Positions 1 through 9,815 are shown, counted from the first letter of the stretch. The stretch: 64,000 bases of DNA from an uncultured Bacteroidales bacterium (GCA_945836755.1 CAMAMB010000002.1:1-64000); one strand, 5' to 3'. The notes: generated by a model not told the origin, from the letters alone. Program-made: numbers and translations.

Positions 1-51
1 AGCACAACCTTGCCAAGGTTGGGGTCGCGAGTTCGAGTCTCGTTTTCCGCT
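1..51 (+). tRNA. tRNA-Gly (GCC), 3' part only
   Basis: The window opens inside a tRNA. The anticodon stem CAACC/GGTTG encloses the loop TTGCCAA, giving anticodon GCC (glycine). The T arm GCGAG-TTCGAGT-CTCGT and the acceptor strand TTTCCGC follow, with discriminator T at 51. No CCA is encoded. The 5' half lies outside the window. It is the first of three tRNAs on this strand that probably share one transcript. Confidence 0.9.
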
Positions 52-70
52 CAAACAACCCTACATCCAC

Positions 71-153
71 GCTCAGGTGGCGGAATGGTAGACGCGCCAG
101 TTTCAGGTACTGGTGTCAGCAATGACGTGCAGGTTCGAGTCCTGTTCTGAGCA
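71..153 (+). tRNA. tRNA-Leu (CAG)
   Basis: Complete class II tRNA with a long variable arm. Acceptor GCTCAGG pairs with the 3' strand TCTGAGC (one G-T pair). The anticodon stem CCAGT/ACTGG encloses TTCAGGT, giving anticodon CAG, which reads CUG leucine codons. The T loop TTCGAGT is present and the discriminator is A. CCA is not encoded. Confidence 0.93.
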
Positions 154-192
154 CACAATGAGTATATGCTCGTTGTAACCCTTACATAACAC

Positions 193-276
193 GGAGAGGT
201 GGCGGAATTGGTAGACGCGCTACTTTGAGGGGGTAGTGTCAATTGCGACGTGGGAGTTCGAGTCTCCTCCTCTTCA
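193..276 (+). tRNA. tRNA-Leu (GAG)
   Basis: Complete class II tRNA. Acceptor GGAGAGG pairs with CCTCTTC (one G-T pair). The anticodon stem CTACT/GGTAG encloses TTGAGGG, giving anticodon GAG for CUC/CUU leucine codons. The variable arm and a TTCGAGT T loop are present, with discriminator A. It is the last tRNA before the terminator. Confidence 0.93.
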
Positions 277-280
277 CTTT

Positions 281-325
281 ATCTTCCTTATCCTGCTCAC
301 AAGGATTAGGAAGATATTTTCTTTT
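281..325 (+). terminator. Rho-independent terminator of the tRNA cluster
   Basis: A 14-base inverted repeat (ATCTTCCTTATCCT / AGGATTAGGAAGAT, one mismatch) with a 7-base loop is followed by ATTTTCTTTT. It starts five bases after the last tRNA. Confidence 0.85.
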
Positions 326-401
326 CTGACGACAAGCTCCCGGCCGACCTCCTCAACCTGGTGAGACCTCCGTATAGCCCTTCGCCCAATAACCCAAAGC
401 C

Positions 402-977
402 ATGAATATCTACGTCCGCTACTTCGACTATGACACGCTTGCACACAGCAGCGATGAGCTCTTGAGCTTCCTTGAGTCTATCCCCGAGATACCCATGACG
501 CAAGCCATGGCGAACGAAATTAGAAACTACGCCGAAAGCGACATCCCCTACCCTAAACGCTACAAGATTAGGCCAAGAGTCTACTTCATCATGATAAAGA
601 CCACAGCCAACACCATGGAAGAGTTTAAGATGAGGAAGCTGGAGAAAGAACAAGGCACTCCGGAACAAGCGCCCGCCACCAAGGCCACAGCACCCAAGGA
701 GATGCGCATCACCTCACTGACCTCAGAAAAATATGGATGGTATAAAGGCTGCCTACACTTTAAGCGTGTGATACGTAACAGCACGACAGGCAAATGCAGC
801 TACGTAGACGCCTCATTTACAGCCCTCGTACACACATATTCACCACTGCAATGCTATCACCGGATAATCTCACACCTCAAGGGACGCGAAGACATAGACA
901 GCCGAAGCCAATTCCCCTCGGCCAAAGGCAACAACTTCATCTACGAGTACGTGGGTGAACAAATTAACCGCAGCTGA
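402..977 (+). CDS. Conserved-looking hypothetical protein, 191 aa
   Basis: I do not recognise this protein. It has no signal peptide or membrane segment and should be cytoplasmic. The first 70 residues are rich in aromatic and acidic residues (MNIYVRYFDYDTLAHSSDEL). A low-complexity Ala/Thr/Pro/Lys linker near residues 85-105 separates them from a C-terminal part (about 106-191) with evenly spaced Tyr, His and Cys, ending in a hydrophilic tail. The two-part build suggests two small domains. The gene stands alone after the tRNA terminator and converges on the DUF1015 gene. The start is the first ATG of the frame. An overlapping reverse frame (306..668) is less protein-like. Real coding is likely; function is unknown. 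Confidence 0.6.
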   Translation: MNIYVRYFDYDTLAHSSDELLSFLESIPEIPMTQAMANEIRNYAESDIPYPKRYKIRPRVYFIMIKTTANTMEEFKMRKLEKEQGTPEQAPATKATAPKEMRITSLTSEKYGWYKGCLHFKRVIRNSTTGKCSYVDASFTALVHTYSPLQCYHRIISHLKGREDIDSRSQFPSAKGNNFIYEYVGEQINRS

Positions 978-1025
978 GACTTCCCCCTATACGATAGTAA
1001 CGCCTCCCCACATGGCCCCAAGAAT

Positions 1026-1073
1026 AATCCCTTGGCGATAAGCGGCAGCAAATGCCACCATCGCCAAGGGATT
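1026..1073. terminator. Perfect 14-bp inverted repeat between convergent genes
   Basis: AATCCCTTGGCGAT and ATCGCCAAGGGATT are perfect complements. An inner GGCA/TGCC pairing within the 20-base loop extends the hairpin. It sits midway between the plus-strand gene ending at 977 and the minus-strand gene ending at 1137, so it probably terminates both. No strong T tract follows on either side. Confidence 0.6.
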
Positions 1074-1136
1074 AACTATATAGAATACACTGTGAGAATG
1101 CCGCAACTGACAAAGACGGGCATTCCACTCTCACAG

Positions 1137-2384
1137 TCAGTCTGTGAAGCTATGAACGACCACGCCGCTGCGCAGCTTAGGCTCAAACCACGTGGCCTTA
1201 GGCGGCATGATGCAACCGCTGTCGGCGATAGTCATAATCTGGTCCATGCTAACTGGATAGAGAGCCAGGGCAAGCTTCATCTCACCCGTGTCGACACGAC
1301 GCGCCAACTCTTCTAAACCTCGCAGACCACCCACAAAGTCGATGCGGGGATCACGACGGAGGTCAGTGATATGCAGCTGCTTATCAAGTATCAGGCGGGA
1401 AGAAATGTCTACATCTAAGTCGCCAATAGGGTCGGAGGGGTCGAAAGTACCTTCTCGGGCATCAAGGCTGTACCACTTGCCACCCAGATAAAGCGCAAAC
1501 TGATGGGCATGAGCCGGATGATAAGGCTCGGTACCTCTTTCTGCGACGACGAAGTCCTCAGCCAGTGCCTCAAGGAACTGAGCCTCTGTCTTGTCGCCAA
1601 GGTCCTTTACCACGCGATTATAATCAAGCACGGTCAGTTCATCAGAAGGGAAACAAACCGCCATATAATAATTGTACTCCTCCCGGCCCGTAGACCCGGG
1701 CTGCTGGCCCATCTCATGAGCGACACGTGCAGCAGCTGCGCTACGATGGTGACCGTCAGCGATGTAGAGTTTGTCCATGGCAGCAAATTCTGCGGTGATG
1801 GTTGCCTTGTCCTCTTCACTGCTCACGACCCACAACTGATGGCGGAAGCCGTCGATGGGAGCAACGAAATCGTACACGGGAGCAGTGGCAGCATATTTCA
1901 GGCGCAACTCATGAAGCACGTTGCGCGGCTTAAAGGCCAGAAAGACAGGCTCCATGTGGGCGCCGATAGTGCGCACATGCTTCATACGGTCTTCCTCTTT
2001 GTCTGCACGTGTAAGTTCATGCTTCTTGATTACTCCGTTCATGTAGTCGGCTGCTGAGGCGCAGACCACCCAGCCATACTGGGTTTTCCCGTTCATGGTC
2101 TGTGCGTAGAGATAGTAGCACTCTTGCTCGTCAGCTACTAACCATCCCTTCTCCACAAACTCGCGGAAGGTCTGGGCCGCACAGTCGTATACACGGGGAT
2201 CATATTCGCTTGTTCCTTCAGGGAAGTTGATTTCAGGCTTGATAATGCGGTAAAGCGACTTCTCATTGCCTGCGGCCTCCAAACGTGCTTCCTCTGAGCT
2301 GAGCACGTCGTAGGGGCGACACTCCACTTGTTCTACCAAGGAGACGGGGGGGCGGTAACCCTTGAAAGGTTTGATGGTAGGCAT
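1137..2384 (-). CDS. DUF1015 family protein
   Basis: A 415-aa soluble protein of the DUF1015 family, recognised by its signature around residue 210 (YIADGHHRSAAAARV), the N-terminal I-x-P-F-x-G-Y-R start and a total length close to the family norm of about 400. The biochemical activity of the family is not established to my knowledge. It is commonly found beside serA and serC in Bacteroidales, and here it is the last gene of a serC-serA-DUF1015 set, 28 bp after serA. That placement suggests a link to serine or phosphoserine metabolism, which is inference. The conserved GHHR segment is the likely active site. No signal peptide or membrane helix is seen. Confidence 0.88.
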   Translation of the reverse strand: MPTIKPFKGYRPPVSLVEQVECRPYDVLSSEEARLEAAGNEKSLYRIIKPEINFPEGTSEYDPRVYDCAAQTFREFVEKGWLVADEQECYYLYAQTMNGKTQYGWVVCASAADYMNGVIKKHELTRADKEEDRMKHVRTIGAHMEPVFLAFKPRNVLHELRLKYAATAPVYDFVAPIDGFRHQLWVVSSEEDKATITAEFAAMDKLYIADGHHRSAAAARVAHEMGQQPGSTGREEYNYYMAVCFPSDELTVLDYNRVVKDLGDKTEAQFLEALAEDFVVAERGTEPYHPAHAHQFALYLGGKWYSLDAREGTFDPSDPIGDLDVDISSRLILDKQLHITDLRRDPRIDFVGGLRGLEELARRVDTGEMKLALALYPVSMDQIMTIADSGCIMPPKATWFEPKLRSGVVVHSFTD

Positions 2385-2412
2385 ATAAGTAAGGAGGGTA
2401 AAAGGGTAAGTA

Positions 2413-3336
2413 TTATTTATTTACTTGGAACTTTTTGACGCCGTCTTCGAAGAATGAGACTATCTGCTGGGCAGCAGCCAAACCTGCGTTGACATTGGCT
2501 TCCTTGGTCTGCGCACCCATCTTCTTCGGCGTAAAGATATAGCGGTCGCCCAACTTCTCTACAGCCTCGTCGTGGCAAGCCAGTTTGAGGTCAGTCACAT
2601 ACCGCAAGTCTTTTCTCTCCACCAGCGCGCGCAGCAGACCCGGCTCATCAATCACATCCTGACGCGCTGTGTTCACCAGGATACCATCGGGGCGCATGGA
2701 AGAAACGAGGTCGTAACCTATACTATGGCGTGTAGCCGGAGTAGAAGGCATGTGGAGGCTGACAATTTGGTTGAAGGCAAAAAGGGCCTGCAGCGACTCA
2801 TGTACATGATAGCCGGCGTCAATAATCTTCTGCGGACGATTGAGAGGAGAATAGCTTGAGATGTCCATGCCAAGGCCATGAGCGATGCGAGCCAGGTTCT
2901 GTGCCACAGCTCCAAAGGCTAAAAGACCGAGTTTCTTGCCCATAAGTTCGGTGCCGGACTTTCCATTGAAACGGTTGCGTATGGTGTAAATGAGCATACC
3001 TATTACCAGTTCAGCCACAGCGTTTGCATTCTGGCCCGGGGTATTCATCACCACGATACCATGCTCCGTAGCGGCTGCGAGGTCTATATTGTCATAGCCT
3101 GCGCCTGCTCTCACAATAATCTTCAACTCGGGAGCTGCGTCCATAATTGCCGGACCGATGATGTCGGAGCGTACGATTAGGCCCTCGATGTCCTTGACGG
3201 CAGCCTTCAATACTTCCTGGTCGGTATACCCTTCAAGCAAGCGAACTTCGTAACCGGCCATGTCAAAAATGTCTTTAATGCCCTTGACAGCGTCAGCAGC
3301 AAAGGGTTTTTCTGTAGCAATGAGGATTTTTTTCAT
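2413..3336 (-). CDS. serA: D-3-phosphoglycerate dehydrogenase, short form
   Basis: Catalyses the first step of serine synthesis, 3-phosphoglycerate to 3-phosphohydroxypyruvate with NAD. At 307 aa it is the short type without an ACT regulatory domain. The Rossmann segment (KLGLLAFGAVAQNLARIA, about residues 135-152) is degenerate: the third glycine of GxGxxG is alanine. The catalytic Arg lies in NTARQDVID. Where E. coli SerA has a catalytic His (TPHIG), this protein has Lys (TPKKMGAQTKEA), as in the lysine-type enzymes I recall from Bacteroides and Entamoeba. The start is placed at the second ATG (MKKILIATEKPF), because the six upstream residues look non-coding. It lies 68 bp after serC and 28 bp before the DUF1015 gene. 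Confidence 0.92.
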   Translation of the reverse strand: MKKILIATEKPFAADAVKGIKDIFDMAGYEVRLLEGYTDQEVLKAAVKDIEGLIVRSDIIGPAIMDAAPELKIIVRAGAGYDNIDLAAATEHGIVVMNTPGQNANAVAELVIGMLIYTIRNRFNGKSGTELMGKKLGLLAFGAVAQNLARIAHGLGMDISSYSPLNRPQKIIDAGYHVHESLQALFAFNQIVSLHMPSTPATRHSIGYDLVSSMRPDGILVNTARQDVIDEPGLLRALVERKDLRYVTDLKLACHDEAVEKLGDRYIFTPKKMGAQTKEANVNAGLAAAQQIVSFFEDGVKKFQVNK

Positions 3337-3404
3337 AGTAAAGAAAAGGCGCACGACAGGAGCTTCGTAGAGGCTTCGTGGCGTGCGCCGTGTATGGAGT
3401 GGTT

Positions 3405-4478
3405 CTACTTAATGATTTGCTTCTCAAATTCTTGCATGCAAGCTATGAGTGCTTTCACGCCCTCTATAGACATGGCATTGTAGCAGGAGGCTCGGAAGCC
3501 GCCCACAGAGCGGTGGCCCTTGATGCCCTGCATGCCCTTAGACTGGGCAAAGGCCAAGAATTCAGCCTCATGCTGCTTATACTCATCGTTCATGACGAAG
3601 CAGATATTCATGAGCGACCGATCTTCCTTGGCAGCCGTTCCTTTGAAGAGGGGGTTACGGTCAATCTCAGCGTACAATAGGTCAGCACGTTCGTGGGCAC
3701 GGCGCTCCATCTCTTTCACCCCGCCCTGAGCCTTGATCCATTTAAGATTCTGAAGAGCGCAATATATGGGGACAACAGGAGGAGTATTAAACATCGACCC
3801 TTTATCTACATGAGTACGATAGTCAATCATCGTCGGAATGGGACGACTTACGTGGCCTAAAAGCTCGTCCTTTACAATGACAAATGTAACGCCGGCCATG
3901 GAAAGGTTCTTCTGCGCGCCGCCATAGATAAGTCCATACTTGCTCACGTCTATGGGGCGAGAGAAAATGTCGGACGACATATCAGCAACGAGGGGAACGG
4001 GTGAATCGAGATCCTCACGCAGCTCAGTGCCGTAGATGGTATTGTTAGTGGTGATATGGAAGTAGTCAGCGTCAGCGGGGATGGTATAATCCTTCGGTAT
4101 GAACGTATAATTAGCATCTGCACTGGATGCCACTTCCACAACCTCGCCAAAAAGTTTGGCTTCCTTGAGTGCCTTCTTTGCCCAGACGCCTGTATTTAAG
4201 TAGGCAGCCTTTTTCTCAAGAAGGTTATACGGCACCATACAGAACTCCAAGCTTGCTCCGCCGCCCACAAAGAGCACAGAGTAGCCTTCGGGTATGTCAA
4301 GCAGTTCTTTGAAGAGGGCCTGAGCCTCATCCATGACGGCCTGAAATTCCTTGGTACGGTGGCTGATTTCCATCAAGGATAACCCGGTTTCGCCGAAGCT
4401 GACACAGGCATCGGCTGTTGCTTTCATTACTTCTTGCGGGAGTATAGAGGGACCCGCGCCAAAATTATATTTTTTCAT
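3405..4478 (-). CDS. serC: Phosphoserine aminotransferase
   Basis: PLP enzyme converting 3-phosphohydroxypyruvate and glutamate to phosphoserine; the family also acts in pyridoxine synthesis on 3-hydroxy-4-phosphohydroxythreonine. The length, 357 aa, is normal for SerC. The N-terminal [13 protein letters not shown] and the PLP-lysine segment [15 protein letters not shown] (about residues 184-198) are diagnostic, and the C-terminal [17 protein letters not shown] matches the SerC phosphate-binding end. It is first in the minus-strand serC-serA-DUF1015 operon. Because pdxJ and pdxA are also in this window, SerC may serve vitamin B6 synthesis too (inference from family knowledge). Confidence 0.96.
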   Translation of the reverse strand: MKKYNFGAGPSILPQEVMKATADACVSFGETGLSLMEISHRTKEFQAVMDEAQALFKELLDIPEGYSVLFVGGGASLEFCMVPYNLLEKKAAYLNTGVWAKKALKEAKLFGEVVEVASSADANYTFIPKDYTIPADADYFHITTNNTIYGTELREDLDSPVPLVADMSSDIFSRPIDVSKYGLIYGGAQKNLSMAGVTFVIVKDELLGHVSRPIPTMIDYRTHVDKGSMFNTPPVVPIYCALQNLKWIKAQGGVKEMERRAHERADLLYAEIDRNPLFKGTAAKEDRSLMNICFVMNDEYKQHEAEFLAFAQSKGMQGIKGHRSVGGFRASCYNAMSIEGVKALIACMQEFEKQIIK

Positions 4479-4593
4479 GGCAGTAGGGGATTGATGTTTG
4501 TTCGGGGGCTAAAATAGTTATTTAATATCAAACAAATCACCGAGTGCTGGGCATTTTTCGCTCAGAGGGGGCAATTTATTTTAAATAGAGGGC

Positions 4594-6564
4594 TTACAGC
4601 GCCTCCGCCTCTTCCAATTCTTCGAGTGCGGCGAGCCATGCTGCAGCCACAGCGTCAGTGGGCATTCGCCAGTCGCCTCGTGGACTGAGGGAGCAAGAAC
4701 CCACCTTCGGGCCGTCGGGGAGACAGGAACGTTTATACTGCTGGCTAAAGAAGCGCCGCACGAAGGTCCGCAGCCATTTAAGGATGACATCCGGCTGATA
4801 GTGGTCATTTGTGTTGTCTGCTGCGAAGGCTTTGCAGGCAAGCATATAGATTTTCTGGGGGGCGAAGCCATAGCGCAGTACATAGTATAGGAAGAAGTCG
4901 TGGAGCTCGTACGGTCCTACGAGGTCCTCTGTTACTTGGGCTATATCGCCGTTGGCATCTGCCGGAAGCAGCTCAGGACTGATGGGGGTATCTACTATAT
5001 CGAGCAAGGTACGTCTCACCTCTTCCTCCGCTATGATATGCTGAGCAGCCCATGTAACCAAGTGGCGCACGAGCGTCTTGGGCACAGAGGCATTCACGCC
5101 ATACATGCTCATGTGGTCGCCGTTATAGGTGGCCCAGCCTAATGCCAGTTCGCTGAGGTCGCCGGTGCCCACAACGAAGCCCTCCATCTGCCCCGCTGCG
5201 TCCATTAGAATTTGTGTACGCTCGCGGGCCTGTGAATTTTCATAGGTGAGGTCGTGCACCGCAGGGTTATGCCCCAGGTCTCGGAAGTGTAGATTGACAG
5301 CTTCGGCTATGTTAATTTCTCTGATGGTTATTCCTAGACCCTTCATCAGGCAGATGGCATTGGTGTAAGTGCGGTCTGTCGTTCCGAAGCCCGGCATGGT
5401 GATGCCCACGATGCCTCTACGGTCACGTCCAAGTCGGTCAAAGGCATGCACGGCTACGAGCAAGGCGAGTGTTGAGTCCAGGCCACCGCTGATGCCGATG
5501 GTCACAGTCTTGGCATGGGTATGATCTATGCGTCTTGCCAGCCCTTCACTTTGAATGAAGAGTATCTCTTCACAGCGGTGATCCAATTCAACGCCGGTCG
5601 GAATGAATGGATGGGGGTCGACGCTGCGTGAAAGGCTGAAGGGTATGTTCGTAGTGAAATGTTCCAGCTCAATTGGTGTCGTTTCCTTGTATGCGTGCAG
5701 CTGGTAGGCCGCGGCAAAGGTCGTGTTGACGCGTCGCTCGGCACGCAGCAACTCTACGTCTATCTCGCTCACCACGAGTTGCTCGTTCATGGTGAAGCGC
5801 TGTCCCTCGCTGAGTATATGCCCATTCTCGGCGATGTACGCACGGCCCCCATACACCAGGTCTTGGGTGCTTTCTCCATAACCTGCTCCGGCATACACAT
5901 AGCCTGCCAGCAGCCTTGCGCTCTGGGTGGCCACGAGTGAGCGCAGGTAGGTAGCCTTGCCCACCAGCTCATTGCTGGCGCTGAGGTTGAAGATGATGTC
6001 TGCACCCGACACGGCCAGATGGTCACTGGGCGGGATGGGAGCCCAGAGGTCTTCGCATAGCTCTATGCCGAAGCAGCAATGCGTAGCTTCGAAGAGAAGG
6101 CCGCGTTTGATGGGCACAGTTTGGCCCATGAAGTGGATGACGCCTCCCTCGTCGGGCAGCACGGAGGCTGAGGCGAACCACCTTTGCTCGTAGAACTCTT
6201 TATAGTTGGGCAGGTACGTCTTAGGCACAAAACCCATGATGCGGCCGCTCTGTATGACCGCCGCACAATTAAAGAGCATACCTTTATATAATATAGGAGC
6301 GCCTACAAGGGTCACTACCTTCAGATTGCGGCTAAACTCCATGAGTTTGAGGAGGGAGGCTTCCGTGGCGTCGAGCAGGGTCTGCTGTGCAAAGAGGTCC
6401 TGACATGTATACCCCGTGATGCAGAGTTCCGGCAGGCAGAGTATCTCCACGCCCTTGCTCTCGGCCTGGAGCATCATGTTCTGGATGGCAGTAGTATTGG
6501 TGGAAGGGTCGGCCAGACTTACGCCGGGCACACCTGCTGCCACTTTAACATATCCGTATTTCAT
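4594..6564 (-). CDS. nadE: Glutamine-dependent NAD+ synthetase
   Basis: Last step of NAD synthesis: deamido-NAD + ATP + glutamine to NAD. The 656-aa protein has two domains. The N-terminal nitrilase-type glutaminase (1-~280) shows the Glu-Lys-Cys triad in [21 protein letters not shown] and GIELCEDLW. The C-terminal synthetase has the pyrophosphatase loop [16 protein letters not shown] near residue 350 and the NAD-binding [21 protein letters not shown]. The length fits the large glutamine-using form. It lies 115 bp upstream of serC on the same strand, so shared transcription is possible but uncertain. The start, [11 protein letters not shown], is the first ATG and fits the family. Confidence 0.96.
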   Translation of the reverse strand: MKYGYVKVAAGVPGVSLADPSTNTTAIQNMMLQAESKGVEILCLPELCITGYTCQDLFAQQTLLDATEASLLKLMEFSRNLKVVTLVGAPILYKGMLFNCAAVIQSGRIMGFVPKTYLPNYKEFYEQRWFASASVLPDEGGVIHFMGQTVPIKRGLLFEATHCCFGIELCEDLWAPIPPSDHLAVSGADIIFNLSASNELVGKATYLRSLVATQSARLLAGYVYAGAGYGESTQDLVYGGRAYIAENGHILSEGQRFTMNEQLVVSEIDVELLRAERRVNTTFAAAYQLHAYKETTPIELEHFTTNIPFSLSRSVDPHPFIPTGVELDHRCEEILFIQSEGLARRIDHTHAKTVTIGISGGLDSTLALLVAVHAFDRLGRDRRGIVGITMPGFGTTDRTYTNAICLMKGLGITIREINIAEAVNLHFRDLGHNPAVHDLTYENSQARERTQILMDAAGQMEGFVVGTGDLSELALGWATYNGDHMSMYGVNASVPKTLVRHLVTWAAQHIIAEEEVRRTLLDIVDTPISPELLPADANGDIAQVTEDLVGPYELHDFFLYYVLRYGFAPQKIYMLACKAFAADNTNDHYQPDVILKWLRTFVRRFFSQQYKRSCLPDGPKVGSCSLSPRGDWRMPTDAVAAAWLAALEELEEAEAL

Positions 6565-7106
6565 AATTGCATTGGAGCGGAACAGGGTCCGCGCGTCTAA
6601 TGGTTAGAGACCGGGGGTTAGCCCAGGCTTACAGTCAGCAATGAGGGAACAACGGCCCAAGGGATGCCCTGCTGTAAGGCTATAAGGAAGGCTGTACCGG
6701 TAATGATGATGAAACTCCGAGTATGTAAGGATTTGAGTGCCTTCAAGTCTCTGTAATCCGACCCTACGTCTCGCCGTATAGGCTACCACGCATATCGGCA
6801 CGCCATTGAACAAGTCAGCTATCTCGGCATTTCTATTCTAATTGATGAGTATCCCAATCTAACCAGTACAGCCTGTATTTTTGATGGGGCAAAGATAAGG
6901 ACGCACTACTTGCACACCAAACAAAACCTTCTTTTTTTTCGTCTCAGCCCATCTTTTGATAATTCGCAGGAAAATCCTTCTACGCTGATAGGATTTTTTA
7001 ATACTTTTACGGCTTCAATGGCGCATGCCGCACGTGCGGCGCATGCCTCTGCCGAGGCCGCCGCGGCGTGTGGCTTTTCACCCGGACTATCTAAGCCCCC
7101 CCTCAC
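6565..7106. other. Non-coding stretch between nadE and malQ
   Basis: No convincing gene. Contents: a tRNA-like fragment (CGTCTAATGGTTAG, about 6594-6607) without a T arm; a possible -7 element TATTTTTG on plus at 6876-6883; and a perfect 14-base palindrome GCCGCACGTGCGGC at 7027-7040. A short Ala-rich frame (ATG at 7018) has a stop codon that overlaps the malQ start as ATGA. The minus-strand frame 6604..6813 looks like non-coding sequence. Confidence 0.5.
6876..6883 (+). promoter_or_regulatory. Possible -7 element of a malQ promoter
   Basis: TATTTTTG fits the Bacteroidetes -7 consensus TAnnTTTG. A clear TTTG at -33 is missing. If used, the leader before malQ would be about 215 bases long and would contain the Ala-rich short frame and the palindrome. 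Confidence 0.3.
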
Positions 7107-9815
7107 ATGAAGCAACTTCACTTCTCCCTGCCTTACAAAACTCATGCCAACGAGCGTCTCGAGCTGTACTACTCCATCGACGGTACTGTCCCCGAACGCG
7201 TAGTGATGACGTCCGTCGACACAGCCTCGTGGCAGTGTACCGTCGGCGTCAGCGACGATGCCAAGCACCTTCGCCACCTTTATCTCGTCAGCGACACCGA
7301 GGGACGCATTCTTCGGGTAGAGACCGACACGTGGCGCTACTTCCTCTTCAACCATCGCAGCGAGGTCTGCTTCCTCGACTCTTGGTCCGAGCATCCGCTG
7401 CCCGCACTCTACCACCACTCGGCCTTCCGCGACTGTCTCCTTCTGCCGCGCGGTGGCGACTCGCTCCACACCGGCGTTCTCTCTGCGCCTTGTCTGCTCT
7501 TGCTCCACGCTCTTCCGCCCTCTGCCGGCTACCGCTGGGCCGTGGTGGGCAATCTGCCGAGTTGGGGTGAATGGCATCCGGAGCGTGCCCGTCTGCTTCA
7601 GCGCACTGCGGGCTGCGAGTGGGCGCTACCCTTAGAGCGAAACGAGCTCGAAGAGGGCCTTTCTTATAAATATATACTTGTGCCCGAGCAGGGCCACGAC
7701 TGCTCCCCCATCTGGGAAGAAGGCGACAACCGCGTCATCGCTCCCCGGGGGGATTTGCCGGCATCGGCATCGGTCATCCGCACCGACTGTCTTTCGCGCA
7801 TCAGCCTTACGCCGCTCCATGCTTCGGGGTGTGTCATTCCCGTCTTCTCGCTTCGCAGCGAGGGCAGCTGGGGCACAGGCGACTTTGGCGACCTTGCCAC
7901 ACTCATCCGCTGGAGCGCAGAGACCGGTCTCCACGCTCTCCAGTTACTGCCAATCAACGACACTACCCGAAGCCTCACCTGGCACGACTCTTACCCCTAT
8001 AGCTGCATCTCGGTCTTCGCCCTCCACCCGCTTTACCTCAACCCGCGCGAGTGGCCCAAGAGCAAAGCCTTCAAGCAGCACGAGGCCGAGGCCCGGCGGC
8101 TCAACGCCCTGCCCGCGCTCGACTACGAGGGAGTCATCCGCCTGAAACTGGTCTTCCTGGAGCAGTTGTTTGAAGAGATTGGACCGCGCGTCACACGCAG
8201 CGCCGACTTCCGCGCCTACACCGCCGCCCAGGCTTCGTGGTTGGAGGCCTATGCCACATACTGCGTACGCCGTGACCGCTACCACACAGCCAACTTCCGC
8301 CACTGGCCCGAGGCGGCCCAACACACCGCTCCCCTACCCGACGACGACCCGCAACGCCTTCAGTTCTACCGCTTCACGCAGTTCCTGCTTCACCGACAAA
8401 TGAACGCCGCCCACCGGCTGGCCCGCGAACTCGACATCGTACTCAAGGGAGACATACCCATAGGCATCAGCCCCGACAGCGTGCCTGCATGGGCTGACAG
8501 CCACCTCTTCCACTTCGACGGCACAGCGGGCGCTCCGCCCGACTTCTTCTCCGAAGATGGCCAGAACTGGGGCTTCCCCACTTACAACTGGGAAGCCATG
8601 GCCGCAGAGGGCTACGCCTGGTGGCAGCGCCGCATGGACCACATCGGGCTATACTTCGACGCCTACCGCATAGACCACGTCCTCGGCTTCTTCCGTATAT
8701 GGGAAATTCCCACCTCTCAGTGCTCAGGCATGTTGGGCCACTTCCGCCCTGCCCTGCCCTTCACGGCCGGCGAGATACACGACTACGGCTTCGGGCCTCA
8801 TCCCGCCGACTTCGTACGCCCGAGGCTCTCGGCTGCCTATGTCGAGGAGATTGCCTTGAAGGTCGGCATGAGTGGCGAGACCTTTGCCGCCCGCTTCCTC
8901 CGGGACTATGGGGGCGACTATACGCTCCGCGCCCCTTACGACACACAACAAAGCGTGTGGCGTGAACTACAGAAGCAGGAAGGCCAAGCGGGCATCCTCA
9001 CTCACGAGACAGCCACCCTCCTCTGCCGGCTGCTCACCGAGGTGCTCTTCCTGGCCGACCCCGAGCAGCCCGACCTCTACCATCCCCGCATAGGGGCAGC
9101 CGCCACCCGCCTATGGAGCACACTTTCACCTGCTGACCGCGAAGCCTTCTGCCGCCTGCACGACGACTTCTTCTATCGCCGCCACAACGCTTTCTGGGCG
9201 GAGCGAGCCATGCAGAAGCTGCCGGCCATCACCCGCGCCACCGATGCCCTCGCCCCCTCCTCGCCTACCCTCTACCCCTTGGAGAGCACCGGGCCGCTGC
9301 CATGCGCCGAAGACCTCGGCATGGTGCCCGACAGCGTCAAGGGAGTGCTCGAACGCTTGCAGATACTTACATTGGAGATAGAGCGCTGCCCCAAGCAGAG
9401 CGGAGTGCGCTTCGCCCCACTTGCCTCTTTCCCCTACCTCAGCGTGGTCACCATCGGCACACACGACATGCCGCCCCTGCGATGCTGGTGGAAACAGCAG
9501 CCTGACGATGCCAAGGCCTATTGGACCGACGTGCTGCACCACTCGCCTTCCTCCTTCCCCGCCGACCCGAGTGCGGCTGACTGCGAGCGTATAGTGGCAC
9601 ACACCCTCCAAGCCCCGTCAATGTTGCGTCTGCTCGCCCTTCAAGACCTGCTCGCCATCAGCGATGACGTCAGAGCGTCCCATCCCGAAGCGGAACAGAT
9701 AAACTGCCCTGCCAACTCTCACCACTACTGGCAGTACCGCATGCACCTGACGCTCGAAAAGTTGATGTCCGCCCATCAGTTTAACGAGAAGCTGCGTGCC
9801 TTGCTGCTACGCTAA
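7107..9815 (+). CDS. malQ: 4-alpha-glucanotransferase (amylomaltase, GH77) with N-terminal starch-binding domains
   Basis: Transfers alpha-1,4-glucan segments between maltodextrins, so it works in glycogen/starch metabolism in the cytoplasm (no signal peptide). The 902-aa protein is longer than E. coli MalQ because the first ~260 residues form two CBM20-like starch-binding modules (one around 1-110, one around 130-240 with VVGNLPSWGEW). The GH77 catalytic part shows KGDIPIGISPDSVPAW, the nucleophile region YFDAYRIDHVLGFFRIWEIP, the conserved AEDLGMVPDSV and IGTHDMPPLRCWW. This two-CBM layout is usual in Bacteroidetes. The start ATG overlaps the stop of a short upstream frame as ATGA. The gene stands alone and ends in a GC-rich convergent intergenic region. 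Confidence 0.95.
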   Translation: MKQLHFSLPYKTHANERLELYYSIDGTVPERVVMTSVDTASWQCTVGVSDDAKHLRHLYLVSDTEGRILRVETDTWRYFLFNHRSEVCFLDSWSEHPLPALYHHSAFRDCLLLPRGGDSLHTGVLSAPCLLLLHALPPSAGYRWAVVGNLPSWGEWHPERARLLQRTAGCEWALPLERNELEEGLSYKYILVPEQGHDCSPIWEEGDNRVIAPRGDLPASASVIRTDCLSRISLTPLHASGCVIPVFSLRSEGSWGTGDFGDLATLIRWSAETGLHALQLLPINDTTRSLTWHDSYPYSCISVFALHPLYLNPREWPKSKAFKQHEAEARRLNALPALDYEGVIRLKLVFLEQLFEEIGPRVTRSADFRAYTAAQASWLEAYATYCVRRDRYHTANFRHWPEAAQHTAPLPDDDPQRLQFYRFTQFLLHRQMNAAHRLARELDIVLKGDIPIGISPDSVPAWADSHLFHFDGTAGAPPDFFSEDGQNWGFPTYNWEAMAAEGYAWWQRRMDHIGLYFDAYRIDHVLGFFRIWEIPTSQCSGMLGHFRPALPFTAGEIHDYGFGPHPADFVRPRLSAAYVEEIALKVGMSGETFAARFLRDYGGDYTLRAPYDTQQSVWRELQKQEGQAGILTHETATLLCRLLTEVLFLADPEQPDLYHPRIGAAATRLWSTLSPADREAFCRLHDDFFYRRHNAFWAERAMQKLPAITRATDALAPSSPTLYPLESTGPLPCAEDLGMVPDSVKGVLERLQILTLEIERCPKQSGVRFAPLASFPYLSVVTIGTHDMPPLRCWWKQQPDDAKAYWTDVLHHSPSSFPADPSAADCERIVAHTLQAPSMLRLLALQDLLAISDDVRASHPEAEQINCPANSHHYWQYRMHLTLEKLMSAHQFNEKLRALLLR

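Noticed and set aside
1503-2057. 184-aa plus-strand frame inside the DUF1015 gene
   Set aside because: Overlaps the diagnostic DUF1015 signature on the other strand.
6604-6813. 69-aa minus-strand frame upstream of nadE
   Set aside because: Low-quality composition, no promoter, and no recognisable family.
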